64,000 nt of DNA from Legionella bononiensis (GTDB taxonomy: Bacteria; Pseudomonadota; Gammaproteobacteria; Legionellales; Legionellaceae): assembly GCF_016786215.1 (NCBI RefSeq), contig NZ_JADOBG010000006.1:1-64000 (forward strand). Reading direction: 5' to 3'. The position numbers were made by a program, and so were the translations under genes. The first letter of the stretch is position 1. Each line of letters starts with the position of its first letter. Shown in pieces: positions 43,068 to 52,794 of the stretch. The notes under the pieces were generated by a model. That model saw only the letters and a program-made list of their open reading frames with translations. It was not told the origin of the DNA and searched no databases.

Positions 43068-43520
43068 ATGACAGGCAATTATCTGACCACATCGCTGACA
43101 CCAGAGCTTTGTTGTTCCAATATTAAATCCAGTCTTTCTTTTTACGTTGAGTTGCTTGGATTTAAAATTCAATATCAGCGGGAATATGAAGGGTTTGCAA
43201 TGATTGAACGGCAAGGTTCACGTATTATGCTGGATGAAATAAGAGGGAATTCTGTTACGGGTAGTAAACGAGTATGGCTTTCAGCGCCTATGGAAACACC
43301 CTTTGGCAGAGGGATTAATCTGGAGATTAAAACCAACCAGGTTGAACAGTTATATCAACGCTGCGAAGAATCAGGAGCTACTATTTTTTTACCTATTGAA
43401 GATAAGTGGTATCGAGCAGATAACGTAGAGATTGGAAATCGCCAATTTATAGTTTTAGATCCGGATGGTTACATGCTGCGCTTCGTACACGATCTTGGCG
43501 TGCGTAAAGTGGGTGAGTAG
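43068..43520 (+). CDS. VOC-family protein (bleomycin-resistance/glyoxalase fold)
   Basis: 150 residues. Typical of the VOC dioxygenase/bleomycin-resistance superfamily: TPELCCSNIKSSLSFYVELLGFKIQYQRE, MLDEIRG, INLEIKTNQVEQLYQRCEESGATIF, then NRQFIVLDPDGYMLRFVHDLG. It may bind a toxic small molecule or metal-dependent substrate. GAGG lies four bases before ATG. No partner genes. Confidence 0.88.
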   Translation: MTGNYLTTSLTPELCCSNIKSSLSFYVELLGFKIQYQREYEGFAMIERQGSRIMLDEIRGNSVTGSKRVWLSAPMETPFGRGINLEIKTNQVEQLYQRCEESGATIFLPIEDKWYRADNVEIGNRQFIVLDPDGYMLRFVHDLGVRKVGE

Positions 43521-43685
43521 TGAACATCCCTCAATAAAGTGCGATGTTTTGGGATTTTTAATCCAGAATATCGGATTTTAGTGTGGTTTAATTAATTATT
43601 TATGAGAACGCTTCATTTCCTGGGTTGAAAAACCACTATTCTGTATTGCATACTGCATTCCTGACATCAATACACAAAGAACCTA

Positions 43686-43904
43686 ATGAATAAACTACAG
43701 AAAATCTCCTGCCCAATCTGTGGCAAACAAAATACCTGGCATTCTGAAAATAACTTCAGACCTTTTTGCTCTGAACGATGTAAACTGATTGATTTGGGCG
43801 AGTGGGCCAACGAAACTCGAAAAATTCCTGGAGACCCCGTTGATCCCAATAGTTCACCTGTTGGCAACGATACACCTGATGAGTCTGGAGAACAGTTCTT
43901 TTAA
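43686..43904 (+). CDS. yacG: DNA gyrase inhibitor YacG (zinc-binding)
   Basis: 72 residues with four zinc ligands, Cys9-X2-Cys12 and Cys28-X3-Cys32, and [13 protein letters not shown], the YacG signature. YacG binds GyrB and blocks DNA binding by gyrase. The acidic tail is usual. It often sits near coaE/zapD, which is not the case here. Confidence 0.95.
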   Translation: MNKLQKISCPICGKQNTWHSENNFRPFCSERCKLIDLGEWANETRKIPGDPVDPNSSPVGNDTPDESGEQFF

Positions 43905-43966
43905 TTGTTTTATTCTTGAGATATTAGATGAGCTTATGTCCCACTTACTGAGCAGTGAGGGTATGA

Positions 43967-43992
43967 GCTTTGATGCTTCAGGATATCAAAGC
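43967..43992. terminator. Stem-loop between convergent genes
   Basis: GCTTTGAT pairs with ATCAAAGC around a 10-nt loop in the 93-bp gap between yacG and the convergent repeat-protein gene. No T run, so function is tentative. Confidence 0.4.
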
Positions 43993-43997
43993 CTTCA

Positions 43998-45623
43998 TTA
44001 GAGTTGTAACCCAGCATCATGTTCTTTATTAAATTCAGGCAACTGGTGTTTTATGGTATCAAGAGCCTCTTCAAGTCTATTGGCTTGTGCAATGGCTTTA
44101 AATACAGTTAAGCGTTTATCTATATGCGCTGTATTCCTGGTGGGATTTTGTTCTTGTATTTGAGTATTCTTTTCGATGCCTTTCTCAGCAATTGCTTTAA
44201 TCACTGCAAAATCATCATTGGCTTGTAATGCTTTGATTAAATTAACTAAATTAGGATACAGCTGCGCTTTCATAGACACTCCAGGCTCGACAAATTGACC
44301 GCTTTGCAAGATGGAACATAACTCTGCAGTGTACTTTTTATCCGAGTTGGTTGCTTGTTTCGACATTAAATCCAGATCAGTTGGATCCTCCGGTCTTGGG
44401 GATATGCCAAATTTATTCTTATATTCATTCCATTCTTCTTTAATCTCTGTCATTTCTGGACTATCATCCAAACTGTTTATATAAAGTTCTGTTAAATCAA
44501 TGAATGCAGGTGTTGAGTGATGCGTGCTATTAAGTAAAATAGCTATCCCTTCACTCAAACCGTAGAGCTGTTCATATTCTTTATATTCCTCGCTGTTTTT
44601 ATCCAGTGAATCTCTTTTGGTAAATAAAATCTCACCTGATTTTTCGATTAAATCTTGAACTTTAGTACTTAAAATAGGACCAAATTCACTTTTATTTTTC
44701 TCGATAATTTGCGTTAAATGACTTGCAGACAGTCCGTATTTACCTTTAATTTCAGCCCATTCCATTTTAATGGCCCTTGTTTCTTCTGTGTCGTCCAGAA
44801 TGTTGATAAACAGCTCTGTCATATCAATAGCTTGTGCTGACACGGGTTGCTTTTCATCAAAAAGAACGGACATTCCACGTATAAAATCGATGAATTTTTC
44901 GTTTAATTTCATTTCGGTAGCATTATGTAGGGTTACGCTGTGTTCCAGAATCATATTTTCTGCTTTCGCTATCATTTTACGTATCTTAATGTTTCCTTCT
45001 TTCCATTTTGCAATGTTTCTATTGAGATGGCCTTGTCGAGTATTCAGATTTTTAGAGGTATCTTCTATAAGAGCGTTTAATTTCGGTTCAATCTGGCCCC
45101 ATTCATCTGCTGAAAATTCGCTTTGATGATCGTATAGAAAATCACTTAAAACATTAATGGCAGAAAAAACACAGTTCTTTTCTGTTAAATCATTAGCTGC
45201 ATCACGCAGTCCAGGCATTAGAGTATATTTTTTTTTACTGTCAGCTTTAACTTCTTCAAAATAGTTCAGGAATTTATGTACCATGTCTGAAGACATCTCA
45301 AAGCTGAGCGAGTCCAGCTTTGGGTGCATTAACATAGGACTATCATCTTGCCATGATGCTTCCTTGGATCCTTTAAGCTTTTGAGCAATTGAATGATGAA
45401 GTATGTTTTCCAGCCAATAACTGGCAACTGGAAGAACCATATCCAGATCATTATTTGGAGAGAAGCCTTCTGTTATTATATTTTCCCCATTATTAACAAC
45501 ATTTATGGCAGTATGGCCACTAAAGGTACGTTTTTCCTTAATCCAATCAATAGGATTGGTCGATCTGGGAACTGTTATTATCTGGATAGCGCTGAGAGTT
45601 GACGCTGCAGCTAAATCAGTCAT
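43998..45623 (-). CDS. Helical repeat protein with possible Cys-His hydrolase core, effector candidate
   Basis: 541 residues from ATG 45623 (an ATG four codons earlier lacks a ribosome binding site). Residues 1-160 contain TFSGHTAINVV (His37) and DLTEKNCVFSAINVLSDFL (Cys151), a His-then-Cys order seen in permuted papain-like enzymes. The rest is helical, with an imperfect internal duplication: IDMTELFINILDDTEETRAIKMEWAEIKGKYGLS and, about 130 residues later, IDLTELYINSLDDSPEMTEIKEEWNEYKNKFGIS. No signal peptide. Family not recognised; the effector role is inferred from composition and the ankyrin neighbour. Confidence 0.7.
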   Translation of the reverse strand: MTDLAAASTLSAIQIITVPRSTNPIDWIKEKRTFSGHTAINVVNNGENIITEGFSPNNDLDMVLPVASYWLENILHHSIAQKLKGSKEASWQDDSPMLMHPKLDSLSFEMSSDMVHKFLNYFEEVKADSKKKYTLMPGLRDAANDLTEKNCVFSAINVLSDFLYDHQSEFSADEWGQIEPKLNALIEDTSKNLNTRQGHLNRNIAKWKEGNIKIRKMIAKAENMILEHSVTLHNATEMKLNEKFIDFIRGMSVLFDEKQPVSAQAIDMTELFINILDDTEETRAIKMEWAEIKGKYGLSASHLTQIIEKNKSEFGPILSTKVQDLIEKSGEILFTKRDSLDKNSEEYKEYEQLYGLSEGIAILLNSTHHSTPAFIDLTELYINSLDDSPEMTEIKEEWNEYKNKFGISPRPEDPTDLDLMSKQATNSDKKYTAELCSILQSGQFVEPGVSMKAQLYPNLVNLIKALQANDDFAVIKAIAEKGIEKNTQIQEQNPTRNTAHIDKRLTVFKAIAQANRLEEALDTIKHQLPEFNKEHDAGLQL

Positions 45624-45957
45624 GATGTATCTCATTCGATTAATACATACTTAAAATATTAGACCAATTTTAGTCCGTTTGGCGTTTTATTAAACAGTAA
45701 ATTCATTGGCTTCAGGGTTGGATTGATGTAGAAATAGCATCAGATAGGGAAAACAACAGATCAGGAGCCAGTCTTGTACTTCGTGCCTTTGAATTTTTTT
45801 ATTGGCGGTTTTACAGGATTGTCCATAATTTCGTGAGGAAGTCGGGATTGAGCGATTTAGAGCATTAGGAGTTTATAGAACTGAGTCATCGAATCTTAAT
45901 ATTGTATTAATATTTGCCTGTCATAATACGCGCAAAAAAACAGGTTGAGTACAATAG
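45624..45957. other. Divergent intergenic region
   Basis: 334 bp between two divergent effector-like genes. It must hold both promoters, but I find no clear consensus pair, repeat or short gene. Confidence 0.5.
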
Positions 45958-48900
45958 ATGAAAAGTGTAAAGCTGCTGGAAATTCTCAATGAAGTAAAGC
46001 AACCGGATGAACTTTTAATTCGACTTGACGAAGCGAATTTTGCAGTCACCGAATTTACGGAGGAAGGCGATTCAATACTGCACGTACTGGCTAGGGCAAA
46101 TCTGGCTAAAAACAGTGGTTTTTCAGAATATCTTACAGTATTGATGGCTGCCGGAGCTGATCCCAATGCTGTCGACAAACAAGGTAACGGTTTTTTAAAC
46201 GACTTTTTAAAGAATGCAAGGTTATGCGATGTGCACAGAATCTTCGATCTATTATTGGACAGTAACGAGTTTAATATCAATCAAACACCTGAAAATGGCC
46301 AATCATTGTTTGAATTTCTCTATAATTTAACTGAATATCATCAAAGAGAACTGTTTCGAAAATTAATAGAACATAAAAAGTTCGACCCTAATCAGAAAAC
46401 CTCTAAACATAATTCCGTGTTGTTGCATATGATCTCTGAGCCTGTGTATCAACATAGACAGCAAATGTATGGTATGGCAGCACATGCTAAGACGAATCCC
46501 AATATTAAAAATAAAAATGGACAAACCGCTTTGGCCTTGCTTCTGTCAGATATTCAATACAAGAATATGAGTTTGATTTCCCCGTTAATTGACCATGAGC
46601 AATGTGATATTAATGCTTTAGATCAAGAGGGTAATAACTATTTGCAACTTGTGAGTATTCATTGCAGATATCAGAGCGAGGAGATTGCAACACTACTGAT
46701 CAATAAGGGTATTGATGTTACGCATAAAAATAATGAGGGAAAAACAGTATTTGATTTAATTAGTGAAAATAAAGCGGGCAGATCGGATTATGCAAATAAA
46801 AAATTATTCCTGGATATGCTCAAGCTTCACCCATCATCACTCTTTGAAAAAAATTCAAGTGGCCTGATGATTTTGAGAGAATTATTTAGAAGCCAGGATT
46901 ATACCATCACTTCAGAATTTAGTACTCTTCTTGAATTATGCAAAAAACAAAAAAACAGTACTGAGTTACTTAAAAATATAATATCGGATTGTTTTGATGA
47001 TTTTAGGAACAAACGAATATCTGAAGCATCAATCATCTCGTTAAGCAAAGCAATCATTGAGGCCGATATTACTATAGACTTAGAATATTGCCTCGCTCAT
47101 ATTGTTATTCATCCTTCTTTTTACCAAAAAGAGGAACTCTATAATAGTCTTACAAAGCTCGCCCCGGAAGTTAATCTAAACACAATTATTAGCCATGTGA
47201 AGCGGTTAACTAAAGAAAACAGCGAAGATCGAGCGGAGGGATTACATTTTGTTACAGAGTTAGGTCTTCAACTGGATTGTTTCGATGGGGAAATACTTGC
47301 CTTGGAAACAGACTATCTGCGAAACAAATCAAAATCCGGGATTGATAGAGACTCCAAAATGTTGGGACATCTCTTTTCATTAAGCGGGTCAATTCCTGTT
47401 AATAATCATCCACTCAAACTTACTGGCGGTTTTTCCTCGGATACCGCTCCATTTCTGATGCATTTAATGAATGCCTACGTATCACATTGCGAGACAAGTG
47501 GAGCTCATAGTGAACATCTGGAGGGTATTCGGCAAGTACGAAACATGACAGTAAAAGCAGTGCGTTTTTATTTTCTGTCTAAATCATGGCCAAATTATTA
47601 TCCTTCAATGAAAAATTCCAGGGACAGGGTTGTGTCATCTATGATAGAGGACAGCAAAAACACTGGTGTCGAATTGATCACTGGTTGGACAGGGCATGCA
47701 GTTAACCTCATCGTCAAACAGGATAACTTATATCGCAATAATGGCGGTGGATGCAGTACTGATGCCACGACGGAACATTACAAAATCTCCAAACCAGAGA
47801 ATTTAACCCCGGCAGTGATTGAAGAGCTCTATGGCAAGAGTCATCAAGAATCAAATAAAACCTACATTCAACGTGATTTGCATGCCATTCTCGGCTTGAT
47901 ATTTGAGGGGATGATTGCCGGAACATTTCAGACTGTTGGTAATTGTAGTCTTGAAAGCCTGATTATCGCTTTGAAAATAAAATATCGGTTGTTTTTTCCT
48001 GAACACATAGCCGACGAATTATTCACCGACACGGTGAGATTTTTCGAACAGTTTTATTTGGCAGAATACCTGTCTCAGTATTCCAATAATTCAACACTAC
48101 CTCATCTATTAATGCGGTTAATCATTCAGAAGTTAATACCAGAGGGACAGCTTGAGTTAGCAGGTACCTTATTAAAAGATCATTTTATCTCTCAAGCGAA
48201 TCAGGAGATTATGCAGGTTGAATTCATGATTCATCGATGGAAGCTGCGTTTTAATAGCGGGTCTACAGGTCGGTTTGATACGCAGCTACACACTCTGGGT
48301 GTGGAGCTCAAACCTGACATGAATAGACGCCTGCAACTGTTGGAGCGTTTTTTGAATGATGAAGTGACTGGTGATGATTTGGATGAATTGAGATCATGGC
48401 CTGCAGATCAGCAAACCTTCCAGGGGTATCATTTATTGCACTTTGCCATAATGAATAACAATACAGCGCTTGTTACTCAGTTGATTCAGATGTTTCCCTC
48501 AGCAGTTAATCAAACAAACTGGTTCGATCAAGAGCCTTTGTGCCTGGTTCAATCGGTTGAAATGATTGATCTATTAATCAAGGCAGGAGCCAGTACATCC
48601 AGGACTGAGGACGATAATGCATTAGACTACGCGATTAAGGCGAACAGAGTCGATTTGGTCAGTGCTTTACTTAAAAATGGTGCTCAACCCAGTGAATACA
48701 GTGCTTATTATGCCGCCACCAAGGATCCAAAGATTTTACAGTCTTTAATGGAATATTATCCCGCTACTATTACAAAACCTACTCACAATCACAGCAGTGC
48801 TATTCATGCTGCAGCACGTAGTGGTCATAATGAAAATCTTCGTACCCTGGTTTATTACGGCGGGGCAAATCCTGCTGCGAGTGATGTGAATGGGGTTACA

Positions 48901-49680
48901 CCGATTCAATTAGCCCTTAAAAATGGACACAATGATACCGCTCGTTTATTGCTTCAATATCCAGGTACGTTATTCAAGTCACCGCATCGTGGTGATTCTG
49001 TTGTTAAGATGGCCAAAGACGACGATCTGCAGCGGACAATTAAACTAAAGAAAAAGGAAAAGAAGGCGGATCTGAAGCATTTTGAGACCTTTAAAAACAG
49101 CAATCCAGGTGTCGTTGAAGAGGATATTGATTATCTTCTTTTAGCCATTCATTTTAAAGACGTCCGTGCTATACGAGGATGTTTACTCGCATACCCGGAT
49201 ATTAAAGTGGTCAATAATAGCAAACTCTATTGCACTACTCCGTTGGCAGCAGCCATACAAAATCTGGCTCAGTTAAAAGGGAAAGACTATGATGAAGCAT
49301 TTGAAATAGTCCAATTGCTTATGAAAACTCCAGGTATTGACATTAATGCATGCATGGCAAGCTCAGAACCGATCCTGTTCATGGCTACATCCATTAATGA
49401 TGCCGCAGTACTTGATTTGTTCCTTGCTGATCCCAAACTGGATCCTAACCAGCGGGATAATGTTGGATATACTGCCCTACATGATGCTGTGGAACGAGGG
49501 CATTTAAGTTGTGTTAAGCGATTACTGCAGGATGAACGGGTTGACAGTACTCTTGTGAACCATAAGAACAAAACTGCCGCGGATCTTAAAAGTTTCGATG
49601 AGGGCGTCAAAGAATGCTGTGAAGAAGTAGCCAGGCACCAGCAGATTAAGCAAGGTAACACATTCGGAATGGCGGTATAG
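45958..49680 (+). CDS. Large ankyrin-repeat protein with a central Cys-His domain, effector candidate
   Basis: 1240 residues. Ankyrin repeats occupy about 35-290 (GDSILHVLARANLA, NKNGQTALALLLSD, NNEGKTVFDLISEN) and again about 810-1230 (GYHLLHFAIMNNNTALVTQLI, HSSAIHAAARSGHNENLRTLVYYGG, NGVTPIQLALKNGHNDTARLLL, NVGYTALHDAVERGHLSCVKRLL). Between them, residues about 490-700 form a separate domain with ITGWTGHAVNLIVK (His580), an Asn/Gly-rich loop and FQTVGNCSLESLIIALKIK (Cys663), a plausible cysteine hydrolase or transferase core. No signal peptide. This resembles Dot/Icm ankyrin effectors in which ankyrin arms present host targets to an enzymatic module. The catalytic claim is inference. Confidence 0.82.
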   Translation: MKSVKLLEILNEVKQPDELLIRLDEANFAVTEFTEEGDSILHVLARANLAKNSGFSEYLTVLMAAGADPNAVDKQGNGFLNDFLKNARLCDVHRIFDLLLDSNEFNINQTPENGQSLFEFLYNLTEYHQRELFRKLIEHKKFDPNQKTSKHNSVLLHMISEPVYQHRQQMYGMAAHAKTNPNIKNKNGQTALALLLSDIQYKNMSLISPLIDHEQCDINALDQEGNNYLQLVSIHCRYQSEEIATLLINKGIDVTHKNNEGKTVFDLISENKAGRSDYANKKLFLDMLKLHPSSLFEKNSSGLMILRELFRSQDYTITSEFSTLLELCKKQKNSTELLKNIISDCFDDFRNKRISEASIISLSKAIIEADITIDLEYCLAHIVIHPSFYQKEELYNSLTKLAPEVNLNTIISHVKRLTKENSEDRAEGLHFVTELGLQLDCFDGEILALETDYLRNKSKSGIDRDSKMLGHLFSLSGSIPVNNHPLKLTGGFSSDTAPFLMHLMNAYVSHCETSGAHSEHLEGIRQVRNMTVKAVRFYFLSKSWPNYYPSMKNSRDRVVSSMIEDSKNTGVELITGWTGHAVNLIVKQDNLYRNNGGGCSTDATTEHYKISKPENLTPAVIEELYGKSHQESNKTYIQRDLHAILGLIFEGMIAGTFQTVGNCSLESLIIALKIKYRLFFPEHIADELFTDTVRFFEQFYLAEYLSQYSNNSTLPHLLMRLIIQKLIPEGQLELAGTLLKDHFISQANQEIMQVEFMIHRWKLRFNSGSTGRFDTQLHTLGVELKPDMNRRLQLLERFLNDEVTGDDLDELRSWPADQQTFQGYHLLHFAIMNNNTALVTQLIQMFPSAVNQTNWFDQEPLCLVQSVEMIDLLIKAGASTSRTEDDNALDYAIKANRVDLVSALLKNGAQPSEYSAYYAATKDPKILQSLMEYYPATITKPTHNHSSAIHAAARSGHNENLRTLVYYGGANPAASDVNGVTPIQLALKNGHNDTARLLLQYPGTLFKSPHRGDSVVKMAKDDDLQRTIKLKKKEKKADLKHFETFKNSNPGVVEEDIDYLLLAIHFKDVRAIRGCLLAYPDIKVVNNSKLYCTTPLAAAIQNLAQLKGKDYDEAFEIVQLLMKTPGIDINACMASSEPILFMATSINDAAVLDLFLADPKLDPNQRDNVGYTALHDAVERGHLSCVKRLLQDERVDSTLVNHKNKTAADLKSFDEGVKECCEEVARHQQIKQGNTFGMAV

Positions 49681-49971
49681 GATGGCGGACTTTTCCCCAA
49701 GATTCCTTATTTGTGACTAAGATTCAGATAAGATGTGCCGCTTGAATTTCACCAGATATGCCAATAGTTCATGAATTGTTAATTGAACGAGTATCTGGTG
49801 TTGTTTTGAATACTCTAGTTGTGGCGTTAATCTCATTAGATTCATTGCTTGTTAAGCCAAACTGCTTTCGATAATCTAATTTCATCTATTGACGTTTCAA
49901 CACTCGCTCAGATCAGATATTCTGAAATTGATTAATGGATTTTTACATTCACAATTTCAAAAGGCTATCTA

Positions 49972-50739
49972 ATGTTTCAATGGTTACAAGAATGGTGGCA
50001 GGAACGCATTGTGCGACGTTCACTCATAACTAATGATGAATGGAATGTTGCGTTTCAAAATTTGCCATTACTCCATCGCTTGAGCGATCAGGAAAAAGCC
50101 CGATTAAAACGCTTAGCTATTTTATTTCTTTATTACAAAACTTTGGAAGGCGTTGGTGATCTGAAAATCACTACCGCCATGCAGTTAACTGTTGCTTTGC
50201 AGGCTTGTTTACTCATTTTAAACCTTGGATTGCATTGGTATGATGGATGGGTCTCAGTGGTGATCTATCCTGGTGCCTTCTCAAGACAAAGCAGAGAGGT
50301 GGACGAGTTTGGTATAGAACATCTGGGCAGAACCAATCTGAGTGGTGAATCCTGGCAGCGTGGCCCAGTCATTTTGTCCTGGAATGATGCAGTACACCAT
50401 GGCGAAATTGATGGCCACAATGTGGTGATTCATGAGTTTGCGCATAAGCTGGATATGCGTAATGGTCGGGCAAACGGTTTTCCGCCACTCCATAAAGGTA
50501 TGTCTGCTCAACAATGGGCAGAAGAATTCAATAAAGCTTATTTTGATTTTGGACTTCGTATTCAACAGCACAATCCTATTCCTATTGATCATTATGCTAT
50601 TGAATCAGCAGGGGAGTTTTTTGCAGTATTCACCGAGTTATTCTTTGAAAAACCGATAATTATCAAAGATTATTATCCAGCAATATATGATTTGTTAGTT
50701 CTGTTTTACCGCCAAAATCCTGTAGAAACATTTATTTAA
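49972..50739 (+). CDS. mtfA: MtfA zinc peptidase
   Basis: 255 residues. The zinc site HEFAH (His154-His158) is followed by KLDMRNGRANGFPPL, and further on ESAGEFFAVFTELFFEKP supplies the third ligand, all signatures of MtfA. In E. coli MtfA binds the glucose repressor Mlc and is an aminopeptidase. Stand-alone gene; 290 bp after the ankyrin gene. Confidence 0.95.
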   Translation: MFQWLQEWWQERIVRRSLITNDEWNVAFQNLPLLHRLSDQEKARLKRLAILFLYYKTLEGVGDLKITTAMQLTVALQACLLILNLGLHWYDGWVSVVIYPGAFSRQSREVDEFGIEHLGRTNLSGESWQRGPVILSWNDAVHHGEIDGHNVVIHEFAHKLDMRNGRANGFPPLHKGMSAQQWAEEFNKAYFDFGLRIQQHNPIPIDHYAIESAGEFFAVFTELFFEKPIIIKDYYPAIYDLLVLFYRQNPVETFI

Positions 50740-50988
50740 CTGAAGCCTCGTCTGCAACATGCTCCAGTACTTCTGATTCATCATACCTGATTGGAATATA
50801 AACTTAATCAGTTATATACTGAATTTATGATGAATTGATACTATGAAAGACAATATCATGTGTGCAATCTTTTTGAACTGGGTTAACAAGTAGAAGCTAC
50901 GGTACTTTATCCTGTTTTTTTGAGATGGTGCCGTGCGAGGTGATGGAAGATTGTATACCCGGCAGCACGTCAGGTGAAGGGGCACAAT

Positions 50989-52794
50989 ATGGCGTTTCTG
51001 ACACGTAAGGCAGTCGCATATGACGTGTTGAACAGCAAGCGATTTGAGGCTGAGCTTGTCATTGTTGCCATGAAAACAGGTACACCACTGAATGAAGCAC
51101 GCAGGGAAGCTTATCGCGCACTTCGATCCTTGGTGAGCATCCAGAGTCCATATTTTGGCTTCCTGATGGATCGAGTATTAGGGGCGCTATACACACGGGC
51201 GTGGTCTCTAGATGTTGATTGGGAGGCGCTGAAGTGTCTGCAGCAAGAGAACGCTAACAAATCCCTGGTTTTTCTTCCTACGCATCGTTCGTATGCCGAC
51301 AATTTCATTCTGGCGAAAGTTCTGCGATCAATTGGGATGCCGCGTAATTACGTTTTAGGCGGTGAAAATCTTCGTTTCTTCCCTATTGGCACCATTGGTC
51401 GTCGAGCGGGGGGCGTGTTCATTCGGCGCAGTTTCAAAGACGACGAAATCTATAAGCTGGCGGTGCGTGAGTACATGCGATACCTTGTAAACTCCAGAGC
51501 CAATCTGGAGTGGTATATGGAAGGCGGCCGGTCCCGAACGGGTAAGCTGAGACCTCCAAGATATGGACTTCTCAGTTACCTCGTCAGAGCGTTAAACAAT
51601 GATGCTGTCGAAGACATTTTGCTTGTTCCTGTGTCAACAACATATGACCAGTTACAGGAAGTGGGAAAGTTGGCAGCTGAGGAAATGGGCGTCGCCAAGG
51701 AAAAGGAGAATTTCCGTTGGTTCGCTAACTATGTAAAGGCACAAAAAAGAAAATATGGCAAAGTCTATGTGCGCTTCGGTCAGCCATTTTCCCTACGCGA
51801 GGCTATTCTAAGCGAAGACAATCAATCCCTTCGATGGACAATTGACAAGATTGCTTTTGAAATGTTCCAGCGTATTAATCAAGTTACGCCTGTGACGGCG
51901 CAAGCGCTTGTTACTATTGCACTGCTCAGCGTTCACGATCATGCACTCACTTTAAAGGAGGTTCAGGACGTGATTGAGCCTTTATTAGAGTATGTTGCTC
52001 AGCGCGACTTGCCGCTTACTGCTCTTGGTCATTTACGCAGCGCGCATGGAGTAGAGGACGTGTTAAATACTCTTGTTCAATCGGGGGTAATTGGTCGGTA
52101 TGACGGTGGTTTGGTATCAGTATTCTATATTGAGCCAGGCAAGCATTCGGTTGCCGCGTTTTACCGTAACAGCGCAATTCACTGGTTTGTCAATCGTGCT
52201 ATTGTCGAACTTGGCGTGATGGCCGCTTCGCGCGAAGGAACAGGTGATGCCATTGAATGTGGACTTGAGCAGGCCTTCGCTATGCGCGACTTGTTGAAAT
52301 TTGAATTCATTTTCAGTGAGAAATCTGTTTTTGAAGAGGAAATCAAGAATGAAGCGAAGTTGATCGATCCTGATTTGCGTCATCTGGTTCCCGGTAAGGC
52401 CGTCAGTTCATCGGTTCTCGAGAGGGCTCCGTTTTTGATTGCGCATCGTGTGTTGCCAGCATTTCTCGAGGCTTATTTCATTGTTGCGGATCAATTGGCT
52501 GCGCACCCATCGGAAGTGCCTGTCGATGAAGAACTCTTTCTTGCGCGTTGCATTGCGGTCGGCAAGCAATATGTTTTGCAGAAGCGCTTGCGCAACCCTG
52601 AGTGTGTCAGTCTTGAACTCTTTCGAAATGCTCTTGCTTTAGCAGCTAATCGCAGTTTGTTGCTGATGGGAGTCGAGGATCTTGGGGATAAGCGGCGTCA
52701 GTTTGCTGAAGAAACTGCAACTGCCGTGGCTTCTGTAGCGGCGATTGGTGAACTTGATTATCGGTTACATCATCATGGAGAGGAGTTACTCTGA
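50989..52794 (+). CDS. PlsB-family glycerol-3-phosphate acyltransferase
   Basis: 601 residues from ATG 50989 (AAGGGG seven bases upstream); a GTG five codons earlier is the alternative. Acyltransferase motif I is HRSYAD (His99 to Asp104), then GGENLRFFPIGTIGRRAGGVFIRRSF and EGGRSRTGKLRPPRYG (motif III). It should transfer an acyl chain to glycerol-3-phosphate. Stop and start of the next gene overlap (TGATG), so the two act together. A PlsB-like gene adjacent to a HAD-PlsC fusion is the arrangement known from mycobacteria (plsB2/plsC). Base composition looks richer in GC than neighbours, hinting at transfer. Confidence 0.9.
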   Translation: MAFLTRKAVAYDVLNSKRFEAELVIVAMKTGTPLNEARREAYRALRSLVSIQSPYFGFLMDRVLGALYTRAWSLDVDWEALKCLQQENANKSLVFLPTHRSYADNFILAKVLRSIGMPRNYVLGGENLRFFPIGTIGRRAGGVFIRRSFKDDEIYKLAVREYMRYLVNSRANLEWYMEGGRSRTGKLRPPRYGLLSYLVRALNNDAVEDILLVPVSTTYDQLQEVGKLAAEEMGVAKEKENFRWFANYVKAQKRKYGKVYVRFGQPFSLREAILSEDNQSLRWTIDKIAFEMFQRINQVTPVTAQALVTIALLSVHDHALTLKEVQDVIEPLLEYVAQRDLPLTALGHLRSAHGVEDVLNTLVQSGVIGRYDGGLVSVFYIEPGKHSVAAFYRNSAIHWFVNRAIVELGVMAASREGTGDAIECGLEQAFAMRDLLKFEFIFSEKSVFEEEIKNEAKLIDPDLRHLVPGKAVSSSVLERAPFLIAHRVLPAFLEAYFIVADQLAAHPSEVPVDEELFLARCIAVGKQYVLQKRLRNPECVSLELFRNALALAANRSLLLMGVEDLGDKRRQFAEETATAVASVAAIGELDYRLHHHGEELL

